Shown: one piece after another, positions 33,745 to 41,439 of the stretch | How the letters are laid out: each line of letters opens with the position of its first letter | Numbering within the stretch: the first letter of the stretch is position 1 | DNA from: an uncultured Peptococcaceae bacterium | Lineage (GTDB): Bacteria > Bacillota > Peptococcia > Peptococcales > Peptococcaceae | DNA length: 50,843 nucleotides | Direction of reading: 5' to 3' | NCBI GenBank assembly: GCA_947254645.1 | Contig: CAMYDW010000011.1 | Location: forward strand, 1-50,843 | Notes under the pieces: generated by a model | Seen by the model: the letters and a program-made list of their open reading frames with translations, nothing else | The model's database searches: none | What the model was told of the DNA's origin: nothing | Translations under genes and position numbers: made by a program

Positions 33745-34752
33745 TTAATAGTGAAGATGATCTTTTGTCACACGTTGACGGAACACATAGAAAGACCAAG
33801 CTTGATATGCGAGCACCACTGGCACCAAGGTCAATGCCACCTTTGTCATAAAGCTTAAGGTTTTTGGTGAAGAGGATGCATTATAAATATCAAGGCTCCA
33901 TGCAGGGTTCAAGGTAGAAATCATGATATTTGGGAACATCCCTGCAAAAACAGTCACCACACAAAAAGCAATCGCAAGAGCGATAAAGATGAATGCCTTG
34001 CCAGATGCTTTTTTCATGCTAAAGAGTACAGAAATAATCATACTCACTGCAGTCAATGCACAGGTTGCCATAGAAATACTAGATTGAAGCAAGGAGGTAG
34101 ATGCAAAAGCCCATACCACCCACAATACAGTAACCACTATAGCAGCAAGTCCTAATTTTGGCGCCAAGGCTTGGGTTCTATCCAAAACGGCTTGATCGCC
34201 AGCCTTAATAGAAATAAAGCATGCACCATGGTATAAGAAAATCAACGCCAACATCACACCACCAAGTAAGGTAAACGGTGTTAAGAGGGTGAAGAAAGTA
34301 CCTGCAAATTGCATATCTGCATCAATAGGCACCCCTGTCACCAAATTAGAAACAGCGACACCCCACAATACAGCAGATAGGAAAGAAGAAACTGCAATCA
34401 CCCAATCCCATCTGTTACGCCAAGCCACGCCTGGTTTTTTGCTGCGGAATTCAATCCCTGTAGCACGAAGGATTAATGTAAGCAAAATAGCAAATAATGC
34501 TAAGTAAAAACCACTAAACATCGTTGCATATACATGAGGGAAGGCTGCAAACATTGCCCCACCTGCAGTAATAAGCCATACTTCATTCCCATCCCAGAAT
34601 GGCCCAATGGTATTTAATATGACACGTCGTTCATCATCATCTTTACCAAGGAAAGGCAATAATGCCCCAACTCCATAGTCAAATCCTTCAAGGAAGAAGA
34701 AGCCGATAAACAACACAGTTACGAGCACAAACCACAAGATATTTAAATCCAT
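33745..34752 (-). CDS. cydB: Cytochrome bd oxidase subunit II
   Basis: Membrane subunit of the quinol-oxidising, oxygen-reducing cytochrome bd complex. The 335-residue protein has about eight or nine helices and begins MDLNILWFVLVTVLFIGFFFLEGFDYGVG (start of the family pattern), with GPFWDGNEVWLI and the C-terminal YQAWSFYVFRQRV. It overlaps cydA by 10 bp. Subunit II supports the oxidase and contains no essential heme ligands in most members. Confidence 0.96.
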   Translation of the reverse strand: MDLNILWFVLVTVLFIGFFFLEGFDYGVGALLPFLGKDDDERRVILNTIGPFWDGNEVWLITAGGAMFAAFPHVYATMFSGFYLALFAILLTLILRATGIEFRSKKPGVAWRNRWDWVIAVSSFLSAVLWGVAVSNLVTGVPIDADMQFAGTFFTLLTPFTLLGGVMLALIFLYHGACFISIKAGDQAVLDRTQALAPKLGLAAIVVTVLWVVWAFASTSLLQSSISMATCALTAVSMIISVLFSMKKASGKAFIFIALAIAFCVVTVFAGMFPNIMISTLNPAWSLDIYNASSSPKTLSFMTKVALTLVPVVLAYQAWSFYVFRQRVTKDHLHY

Positions 34753-36122
34753 AATGAGCCCTCCTCTGCTGCCTTAGGCATTTTATCTGCATCTTGAACA
34801 TCTTTAGCATAATGCGCTAAGAGACCAATATCAATAATCGCTAAAACAAGATACACCACTGTAAAGCCAACTAACGAGATAAGCACATAGTTCCCTGAAA
34901 CCACCTGTGATACCCCATCCGCTGTTTTTTGAAGGCCATATACCAACCAAGGTTGACGCCCTACTTCTGTTAAAATCCAACCGAAGGAGTTTGCCAAATA
35001 TGGTAACGCAATCGCTGGCAAGAAGAACTTCATGATTTTGGTAGATTGAGCCACACGACCAGTTTTAACAAGGAAGCAAGCCAACAATGCCAAGAGTATC
35101 ATTAAGCTACCAGTACCAACCATGACACGGAAGCTCCAAAACATAAGCTTCACATCTGGGATGTAATTACCTTCACCATATTTTTCTACATATTCTGCTT
35201 GTATATCGTGAATACCTTGTACTGGTTCAGTGAAATTGTTATGCGCCATAAAGCTTAATAATCCTGGTACAGAAATTTCCACTGGGTTTTCGCCCGCCTC
35301 AGTATCAATAGAAGCATACAATGCCAAAGGTGCTTTTTCAGTGGTTTCCCATAAAGCTTCCATGGCTGCCATCTTCATAGGCACTTCCTTGGTCAAGTAT
35401 TGACCTTGAGCATGGCCAACACCAGCCACTGCCAAAGAAGCAATAAGTGCCAATACTGCAGCAAATTTAAAGGAAGATTTCATAATATGAACATTTTTTT
35501 TGCGTGCCAAGTGATAAGCACTAATGCCCAGCACAAAAAATGCAGCTGTTGCCAAACCGGCAGTGAAAACATGTGAGAATTGATGGAATACATATGGATT
35601 GGTTACCACATCTAAAAAATTATCCATTTCAGCACGGCCATTGTTTAAAACATAGCCTTTTGGGTGTTGCATGAAAGAGTTTGCTACTAAAATCCAGAAA
35701 GCTGAAAGGTTAGAGGCAAAAGCAACCAACCAAATGCAAGCCAAATGGATACCTTTTGGTAAGCGATCCCAACCAAAAAGCCAAATACCTAAAAATGTTG
35801 ATTCGATAAAGAAGGCAGCCAGCGCTTCAATGGCCAATGGCGCCCCAAAGATGTCACCCATAAATCGTGCGTATTCGGACCAGTTCATCCCAAATTGGAA
35901 TTCCTGCACCAAGCCCGTTGCCACACCCATAATAAAGTTAATAAGAAATAATTTCCCCCAGAACAAGGTCATCGTTTTGTACTTCTGGTCGTTGGTTTTG
36001 TAGTATTTTGTTTGCATCATTGCCACCATAATGGACAAGCCAAGGGTCAATGGCACAAACAAAAAGTGATAGACTGTCGTCACTGCAAATTGCCAACGCG
36101 CCAGCACTAGTGGGTCTAACAT
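34743..36122 (-). CDS. cydA: Cytochrome bd oxidase subunit I
   Basis: Heme-bearing subunit of cytochrome bd, which oxidises quinol and reduces oxygen to water with high affinity. The 459-residue protein has His19 (TTVYHFLFVP) as a heme-ligand candidate, further His in QFSHVFTAG, and GRQPWLVYGL near the quinol site. The length indicates the short Q-loop type. GAGGAGG lies 7 nt before the ATG. First gene of cydAB, it lets an otherwise anaerobe-like organism respire or scavenge traces of oxygen. I looked for a Rex-type operator upstream and saw none. Confidence 0.96.
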   Translation of the reverse strand: MLDPLVLARWQFAVTTVYHFLFVPLTLGLSIMVAMMQTKYYKTNDQKYKTMTLFWGKLFLINFIMGVATGLVQEFQFGMNWSEYARFMGDIFGAPLAIEALAAFFIESTFLGIWLFGWDRLPKGIHLACIWLVAFASNLSAFWILVANSFMQHPKGYVLNNGRAEMDNFLDVVTNPYVFHQFSHVFTAGLATAAFFVLGISAYHLARKKNVHIMKSSFKFAAVLALIASLAVAGVGHAQGQYLTKEVPMKMAAMEALWETTEKAPLALYASIDTEAGENPVEISVPGLLSFMAHNNFTEPVQGIHDIQAEYVEKYGEGNYIPDVKLMFWSFRVMVGTGSLMILLALLACFLVKTGRVAQSTKIMKFFLPAIALPYLANSFGWILTEVGRQPWLVYGLQKTADGVSQVVSGNYVLISLVGFTVVYLVLAIIDIGLLAHYAKDVQDADKMPKAAEEGSLWI

Positions 36123-36147
36123 AAATAAACCTCCTCATTTTTTAATT

Positions 36148-36176
36148 ACTTTACACACTCTATTTCATGTACCCAA
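36148..36176 (-). promoter_or_regulatory. Possible promoter of cydAB
   Basis: TTGGGT (36171-36176), 17-bp spacer, TAAAGT (36148-36153). Both boxes are imperfect, as might be expected of a regulated promoter. Confidence 0.4.
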
Positions 36177-36254
36177 ATATCGTCACCATCACGCACTAAA
36201 ACCGCATAGAACTGTTAAAAGATGATATTCTCTTTCTGTTATAATTGGTTTCGT

Positions 36255-37079
36255 TTAATAATACCTCGCTCGGTCACGTTTATATATTGTATTATAAATG
36301 CAAACAGGCGAAAAATCAAGATTATCTGCACTCACAAGTAGGTAATGAATACCATTTTTTTTCACATCGCAGAATCGTTCTGCTTCTTCTCCATGAAGAT
36401 GGCCAAACACACAGGTTTGAACGGCATATTTTTCCAATAGTGCCACATTTTCTCCACTAGGTCCATCATTCGGAAAAGGCGGATAATGGAGTAATGCAAT
36501 ACGTTCTTCAACTGTTTCTGGAATATGTGAAAGAGATACTTCTAGTCGCGCAGTTTCACGTTTCAACATCTTTTCTTGATGCTCCAAGCCTTCTGGATCA
36601 CAGAAACTCCAGCCACGCGTGCCTGCAATAGCAACACCTTGGATTACAACACAATCATTTTGAATGGCATACATCCCTTCAGGTAACATATCACGAAGCT
36701 TTGTGATACTTTGCCACCAATTATCGTGATTTCCTCGAATAAGTACCTTTTGTCCAGGTAAGCAGCCTAGCCAATTTAGAACAAACTCGGCTTCATCAAG
36801 ACGATTCCCCCAAAATAAATCGCCTGCCAATAATACAACGTCCTCTTCTTGCACCTTGCTGCACCATTGGTGTGCAATTTTTGCTGCATGTTGAATCCAA
36901 TAATCACCAAATTGATCCATTGGTTTGCGTTTATCTTCCCTCATGCCCAAAGAAAGATGTAAATCGCCAATTGCCCAAAAGGAAACTCTTTTATTTTCTT
37001 CCTTATTTAACAAGGCCTCACCATCCTTTTCTACGACACTATTTATATCTTTTTGATAGAGATTGATCGATTTTTGCAT
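36255..37079 (-). CDS. Calcineurin-like metallophosphoesterase
   Basis: A 274-residue cytosolic phosphoesterase with the complete two-metal motif set: GDLHLS, AGDLFWGN, GNHDNWW, LHYPPF and FGHLHGE, in that order. It resembles the group of YkuE/YmdB-distant small phosphatases whose substrates are unknown. AAAGGAG lies 12 nt before the ATG, longer than usual, and no better in-frame start exists. The first 30 residues (many Lys/Glu/Asn) are not part of the conserved fold. It is a single gene between divergent uppP and downstream cydA. Confidence 0.88.
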   Translation of the reverse strand: MQKSINLYQKDINSVVEKDGEALLNKEENKRVSFWAIGDLHLSLGMREDKRKPMDQFGDYWIQHAAKIAHQWCSKVQEEDVVLLAGDLFWGNRLDEAEFVLNWLGCLPGQKVLIRGNHDNWWQSITKLRDMLPEGMYAIQNDCVVIQGVAIAGTRGWSFCDPEGLEHQEKMLKRETARLEVSLSHIPETVEERIALLHYPPFPNDGPSGENVALLEKYAVQTCVFGHLHGEEAERFCDVKKNGIHYLLVSADNLDFSPVCIYNTIYKRDRARYY

Positions 37080-37202
37080 GTCAATATCATGCTCCTTTCA
37101 TCATCTCCTCATTCTCCCCAAGTACGCTTATAAAAGACTATTCTTTCTTCATCTTATATGAAGCAGATACCCTATTTCAACCCTTAAAACAAATTCTCTC
37201 TC

Positions 37203-37231
37203 TTGATGTGATTTTTATTATCTATTACAAT
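37203..37231 (+). promoter_or_regulatory. Promoter of uppP
   Basis: TTGATG (37203-37208), 17-bp spacer, TACAAT (37226-37231). An AAGGAGG at 37232 has no start codon after it; a second AAAGGAGGG serves the uppP ATG. Confidence 0.75.
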
Positions 37232-37264
37232 AAGGAGGTATTTATCAAAGGAGGGCTTTAAGCC

Positions 37265-38086
37265 ATGTTATTCATTGAAATTTTAAAGGTTATTTTGCTT
37301 GGTATTGTCGAAGGAATCACAGAATGGCTCCCTGTTAGTAGCACAGGGCACATGATTCTTGTTGAGCAATTCGCAAAGCTTGATGTCAGTCATGAATTTT
37401 GGGAAATGTTTTTGGTGGTTATCCAATTAGGGGCCATCGCTGCGGTGGTGGTGCTTTACTTCCATAAACTCAACCCTTTCTCCCCTAAAAAAAATACGCA
37501 AGAAAAACAGCAAACATGGCAAATTTGGTTCAAGGTTCTGATTGGTTGCTTACCAGCGATTATTGTAGGCTTGCCACTTAATGATTGGCTCGACGAACAT
37601 TTTTATAATTATGTTGTTGTTGCCATCGCTTTAATTGTTTATGGGATTATCTTTATCCTCATCGAAAATCGCCAAGGTGGCTATCATCCAAGCACCAAGA
37701 CCATTGAAGAACTAGATTATAAAACAGCCTTTAAAATTGGTTGTTTCCAAGTACTCTCTTTGATTCCTGGGACCTCTCGTTCTGGTTCCACCATCATCGG
37801 TGGGATGCTAGTAGGGACTTCTCGACAAGTTGCGACTGAATTTTCATTTTTCATGAGTATTCCTATTATGTGTGGTGCCAGCTTATTAAAAATTGTAAAG
37901 TTCGGCCTACATTTTACAGCTTACGAATCCCTCATTTTAGCAATCGGAGTGATTACTGCCTTTCTCGTTTCTATTCTTGCCATTAAATTTCTTATCAGCT
38001 ATCTACAGAAAAATGATTTCAAAATTTTCGGCTATTACCGTATTATCCTAGGCGCACTTGTACTCATCTACTTTATGATGAGCTAA
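37265..38086 (+). CDS. uppP: Undecaprenyl-diphosphatase UppP (BacA)
   Basis: Integral membrane phosphatase that recycles the lipid carrier for peptidoglycan synthesis and confers bacitracin tolerance. The 273-residue protein has the catalytic motifs EGITEWLPVSSTGH (about 17-30) and PGTSRSGSTIIGG, and about eight helices. AAAGGAGGG is placed well before the ATG. Its stop is 15 bp before the M20 peptidase gene, so the two are probably co-transcribed. Confidence 0.97.
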   Translation: MLFIEILKVILLGIVEGITEWLPVSSTGHMILVEQFAKLDVSHEFWEMFLVVIQLGAIAAVVVLYFHKLNPFSPKKNTQEKQQTWQIWFKVLIGCLPAIIVGLPLNDWLDEHFYNYVVVAIALIVYGIIFILIENRQGGYHPSTKTIEELDYKTAFKIGCFQVLSLIPGTSRSGSTIIGGMLVGTSRQVATEFSFFMSIPIMCGASLLKIVKFGLHFTAYESLILAIGVITAFLVSILAIKFLISYLQKNDFKIFGYYRIILGALVLIYFMMS

Positions 38087-38101
38087 TAAGGAGGCGATTT
38101 C

Positions 38102-39250
38102 ATGTTTTATGAAGAAGCGCTTGCACTACAGTCAGAAACCATTGAAATGCGTCGCTATTTACATCAGCACGCAGAAATCAATTATGACTTACCGCAAACA
38201 ATCGACTACATCTGTCGTGTTTTGGAAAAGCACGAGATTCCATACACCATCCCCTGCAAAGGCACCGTGGTATGTGAGCTAGGCAATGGGCCCAAAGGTC
38301 TTATTCTCCGTGCCGATACTGATGCACTGCCAATGCAAGAGGAAAACAATTTAGCATTCACGAGCTTGACAGAATATGCACATACTTGTGGGCACGATTT
38401 ACATACCGCCATGCTGTTAGGCGCCGCCATTCTATTAAAACGCCATGAAGACAGCCTTATAACCCAGACACGTCTTATTTTTCAACCTGACGAAGAGGGC
38501 GCAACTGGCGCAAAATTTGTTATTGAAAATCATCTGCTAGAGGGGGGCTACAAAGGAGCCATTGCGCTACACGTATCACCTGTGCAGGAAAGTGGCGTTC
38601 TTTATATGCAAGACGGCCCACTTTATGCCTCTTCAGATGAATTGGATATTTATGTGCATGGTGCAAATACCCACGGAGCAGCACCACACAACGGTCACGA
38701 TCCTATTTTTGCAGGGATTCAAATCTACAATGCCCTGCAAGGCTTGATCAGTCGTGAATGTCCACCCTCTGCCATGGCAGCCCTTTCCATCTGCACCTTT
38801 CATGCCGGCGATGCTTTTAACTTGGTGCCTGATACAGCACACCTTTTAGGGACATTTCGCACCTATCAGCACAGCCTTCGCACCCATCTCAAAGAACGCA
38901 TGGAAACCGTTGTCACCCACTCAGCAGCAGCTTGTGATTGTTCGGCAACATTGCATTTTCCAATTTCCTTGCCACCAGTTATAAATGATCACGCCCTGCA
39001 AGAAAAGCTTCGTGACATTTTCCGCAATGTGCTACCAGCACGTTTGGTACAGCCTCAGCCTACACCATTTTCATGGAGTGAAGATTTCGGTCTATTTGGA
39101 GAACATTTACCAATCTCGATGATGACCCTCGGCGCGCAGGTTGGCCAACAAACCGCAAACATTCACAATGCAGACGTGCTTTTCAATGAAAACGCCATGC
39201 CAACAGGGGTCGCTGCCCTTGCAAGTGCAGCTTACTATTTCAAACCATAA
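38102..39250 (+). CDS. M20-family amidohydrolase (aminoacylase/HipO-like)
   Basis: A 382-residue zinc-dependent amidohydrolase that probably deacylates N-acyl amino acids or cleaves small peptide amides. The metal ligands are visible as THTCGHDLH-like CGHDLH (Cys96, His98, His101), catalytic Glu131 in FQPDEEG, His157 in ALHVSP, and the late HNADVLFNE. The ADTDALP motif and insertion dimerisation domain are in the usual order. AAGGAGG precedes the ATG. It is the second gene after uppP, with a strong bidirectional terminator behind it. The substrate cannot be fixed; alternatives include indole-acetyl or hippurate hydrolases of the same family. Confidence 0.92.
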   Translation: MFYEEALALQSETIEMRRYLHQHAEINYDLPQTIDYICRVLEKHEIPYTIPCKGTVVCELGNGPKGLILRADTDALPMQEENNLAFTSLTEYAHTCGHDLHTAMLLGAAILLKRHEDSLITQTRLIFQPDEEGATGAKFVIENHLLEGGYKGAIALHVSPVQESGVLYMQDGPLYASSDELDIYVHGANTHGAAPHNGHDPIFAGIQIYNALQGLISRECPPSAMAALSICTFHAGDAFNLVPDTAHLLGTFRTYQHSLRTHLKERMETVVTHSAAACDCSATLHFPISLPPVINDHALQEKLRDIFRNVLPARLVQPQPTPFSWSEDFGLFGEHLPISMMTLGAQVGQQTANIHNADVLFNENAMPTGVAALASAAYYFKP

Positions 39251-39290
39251 AAAAAGAAGGACAAGAACCAAGGTTCTTGTCCTTCTTTTT
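39251..39290. terminator. Bidirectional terminator
   Basis: AAGAAGGACAAGAACC / GGTTCTTGTCCTTCTT, 16-bp stem with AA apex, A-run before and T-run after. It ends the M20 gene (plus) and the YkvI-like gene (minus). Confidence 0.94.
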
Positions 39291-40421
39291 TTAGTCCACC
39301 ATGTTTTGTTGAGAAAGCAAACGACGGCGTTTGATTGGGGCGATTAGAAGAGTTGGAAGATACACTAACGGAATTGAAAGATAACCAACCATGCCGTATC
39401 CTTTCCCAATAATTGCCAACAAGCCTGCAAGAGATATCACAAAGCAGATGGCAATCACGCTGATTGATAATACTTGACGACGCAAAACTGGCTTTTGGAT
39501 AAATTTTGATGCCATTGGCTCAAAACGTTTCACAAGAGAATATACCAAAGTAATACCTGTGGTAATGCACGCAAGATAAAGTGCCAAGTAGTAGATGTAA
39601 GACAATGCTGGGATGCCAATCCCATCAAGAATATGTTTAATTGGCAATTGTTCCCCTATCACCCCAGGATAAAAGCCCAACATCATGGTAGAGACCAATA
39701 ACATTAAAACAAAGTTTACTAAGAAACCAAAAAATCCTGCCCATTTTGTATCTCTATGGGTTTTTAACGCAGATACCAAGCCAACCGTGCCGACCATTAC
39801 AGTCGTCTGGAAGCCAGCATACACCACGGCAGCCTTCATGGCTTGAAAGAAGGTTTTGTCGCCAGTTTTCCAGTTGGTAATCGTGTCAACAATCACATCT
39901 GGAGAAGCAGCAATACCAGCAACCGTCATAATCACCACTGAAGAGATTAATAAAACTGATAAAACAGATGAAAATCTTAACATCCATTGATCGCCAAAAA
40001 TGGTTAGCGCAAAAACAATCAGAGCAATAATAGAAACTGCCACTGGATAATTTAATTGAGGCACAATGGTCTGTGCAACATTGGCAGCACCAGAAAAGAC
40101 ACTTCCCATTGCCATAAACAGAATCATTAAATAAAGGACTTCATGAATAGAAGCAAAAATCTTGCTGTGTGGGGCAAAAATAGAACGATAGGCATCATGA
40201 TAATTATAAGTTTTTGCCACCCGACAATACTCCCAGAGGACATAAGCATAAATTCCCATCAATGCAGCTGCCACAAAAGTGGAAATGAGTTCCCATGCAC
40301 CATACCCAGTAAAATAAACCACGCCTTGTGCACCAGTAGCAAAACCACCACCACAATGGAGCCCAAACCACGCACTCGCCATACCAAATGATGCAGCAAA
40401 TCCTGCATGTTGTTGTTTCAT
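39291..40421 (-). CDS. YkvI-like integral membrane transporter (APC superfamily fold)
   Basis: A 376-residue protein with ten or so hydrophobic helices and the start FGMASAWFGLHCGGGFATGAQ, whose GGGFATG breaks helix 1 as in LeuT-fold amino-acid permeases. It matches the uncharacterised YkvI group. The C-terminus is basic (PIKRRRLLSQQ). AGAGGTG lies 9 nt before the ATG. The substrate is unknown; amino acids or related solutes are a guess. It is monocistronic, behind a promoter with a perfect palindrome in the leader, so expression is probably under a dedicated repressor. Confidence 0.82.
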   Translation of the reverse strand: MKQQHAGFAASFGMASAWFGLHCGGGFATGAQGVVYFTGYGAWELISTFVAAALMGIYAYVLWEYCRVAKTYNYHDAYRSIFAPHSKIFASIHEVLYLMILFMAMGSVFSGAANVAQTIVPQLNYPVAVSIIALIVFALTIFGDQWMLRFSSVLSVLLISSVVIMTVAGIAASPDVIVDTITNWKTGDKTFFQAMKAAVVYAGFQTTVMVGTVGLVSALKTHRDTKWAGFFGFLVNFVLMLLVSTMMLGFYPGVIGEQLPIKHILDGIGIPALSYIYYLALYLACITTGITLVYSLVKRFEPMASKFIQKPVLRRQVLSISVIAICFVISLAGLLAIIGKGYGMVGYLSIPLVYLPTLLIAPIKRRRLLSQQNMVD

Positions 40422-40447
40422 ACTTTGATCACCTCTAATGTCCTTTA

Positions 40448-40467
40448 CAACTGTAATATTACAGTTG
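40448..40467. promoter_or_regulatory. Perfect 20-bp palindrome in the leader of the YkvI-like gene
   Basis: CAACTGTAATATTACAGTTG is a perfect palindrome about 17 bp downstream of the -10 and 27 bp before the start codon. An imperfect inverted repeat, TTATTGT-ACA-ACAGTAA (40482-40498), overlaps the -10. The pair looks like a repressor operator; I cannot match it to a known regulator. Confidence 0.7.
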
Positions 40468-40483
40468 CTTATTTTGTTTTGTT

Positions 40484-40512
40484 ATTGTACAACAGTAATT
40501 TTCCCTCGTCAA
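40484..40512 (-). promoter_or_regulatory. Promoter of the YkvI-like gene
   Basis: TTGACG (40507-40512), 17-bp spacer, TACAAT (40484-40489) on the minus strand. Confidence 0.82.
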
Positions 40513-40561
40513 GTGTATTATAACAATTTTTTCTATTTTTTTATTTTAAAATGCGCTACAT

Positions 40562-40608
40562 AAAAAGAACGCCTGCGCAATCATATTTCCGATTGCACAG
40601 GCGTTCTT
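40562..40608 (-). terminator. Terminator of the methyltransferase gene
   Basis: AAGAACGCCTG-CAATC / GATTG-CAGGCGTTCTT, long stem with one internal mismatch pair and an 8-nt loop, with five T residues after it on the minus strand. Confidence 0.85.
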
Positions 40609-40615
40609 CAGTATT

Positions 40616-41296
40616 TTATTTTTTCCACAAACAGCAAACAAAAGCCCCAATCGCACCCTTTGACTGATAAAAGGCATCTGATTCTCTGGTGGTTTCCTCA
40701 TCTGTTATATCATAGGGTAGAAAAACACTTTCAGCGCTATCCACCAATTTATCATTCAAAAGCGCTCTCATTTCATCAGCAGTTTTAAAAGCTGCATGTC
40801 GAAACACCGAATCTTCCCGCCACATATGGCTTTTGTATTCTTCTCCCCAGCTTGAATCGCCTGTAATGGTACCAACTAGAATCATGCCACCAGGCTTTAC
40901 AACGCGCATAAACTCTCTTAACACCTTTAAATCGTCATGAATAAATTCAAAGGCAGCCATTGATACCACCGCGTCAAAAGTATTATCCTCAAAGGCCAAA
41001 TGGTATAAGTCCATCACATCAAACCGAAGTCGCCCGCCATCGCCACTCATCTCTTTTTTCTCGCGGGCATAGGCAATCATCGGCACAGATAAATCCACGC
41101 CATGAACACTCGCACCCATCGCTGCCATCTTTAAAGAGAAATTTCCTGTTCCACAGCCAGCATCTAAAATATGCATGCCTGGCTTTGGTTGAAACAGCGA
41201 AAAAGCGCATTCTGTTTCCAATGCATCGACCAATGCACCTCGTTTTGTTTGATACCATGCGTCATATTCTGGTGCTTTCTTATCAAAATCTGCCAT
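40616..41296 (-). CDS. Class I SAM-dependent methyltransferase
   Basis: A 226-residue cytosolic methyltransferase of the UbiE/Methyltransf_11 type. Motif I is LDAGCGTGNFSLKMA (about 44-58), the acidic ribose contact is GVDLS, motif II is DAVVSMAAFEFI, and motif III is VVKPGGMILVGTI. GGAGGAG precedes the ATG. The small-molecule substrate is not identifiable. It is a single gene divergent from htpG, and their promoters overlap at the -35 boxes. Confidence 0.88.
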   Translation of the reverse strand: MADFDKKAPEYDAWYQTKRGALVDALETECAFSLFQPKPGMHILDAGCGTGNFSLKMAAMGASVHGVDLSVPMIAYAREKKEMSGDGGRLRFDVMDLYHLAFEDNTFDAVVSMAAFEFIHDDLKVLREFMRVVKPGGMILVGTITGDSSWGEEYKSHMWREDSVFRHAAFKTADEMRALLNDKLVDSAESVFLPYDITDEETTRESDAFYQSKGAIGAFVCCLWKK

Positions 41297-41334
41297 ATAT
41301 GATTCTCCTCCAGTTTTTTTATTCTATATGATGA

Positions 41335-41363
41335 AGCATAGCACGCAGAAAGAGCATTGACAA
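41335..41363 (-). promoter_or_regulatory. Promoter of the methyltransferase gene
   Basis: TTGTCA (41358-41363), 17-bp spacer, TATGCT (41335-41340) on the minus strand. Its -35 occupies the same bases as the htpG -35 on the other strand. Confidence 0.7.
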
Positions 41364-41384
41364 GCCAACACAATGTGCTAGAAT
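41357..41384 (+). promoter_or_regulatory. Promoter of htpG
   Basis: Perfect TTGACA (41357-41362), 16-bp spacer, TAGAAT (41379-41384), followed at once by the CIRCE-like element. Confidence 0.78.
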
Positions 41385-41388
41385 ATTA

Positions 41389-41415
41389 TTAGCACTCAAT
41401 AAAGGAGATTGCTAA
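41389..41415. promoter_or_regulatory. CIRCE-like operator of htpG
   Basis: TTAGCACTC (41389-41397), 9-bp spacer, GATTGCTAA (41407-41415). The left half and the spacing are identical to the groESL CIRCE, and the right half differs at one base (GAT for GAG). It covers the expected transcription start. Confidence 0.85.
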
Positions 41416-41439
41416 TAATTTAAAGGAGTGACCAGATAT

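Noticed and set aside
36123..36254. Rex or FNR operator before cydAB
   Set aside because: No TTGTGAA-N4-TTCACAA or TTGAT-N4-ATCAA pattern is present.
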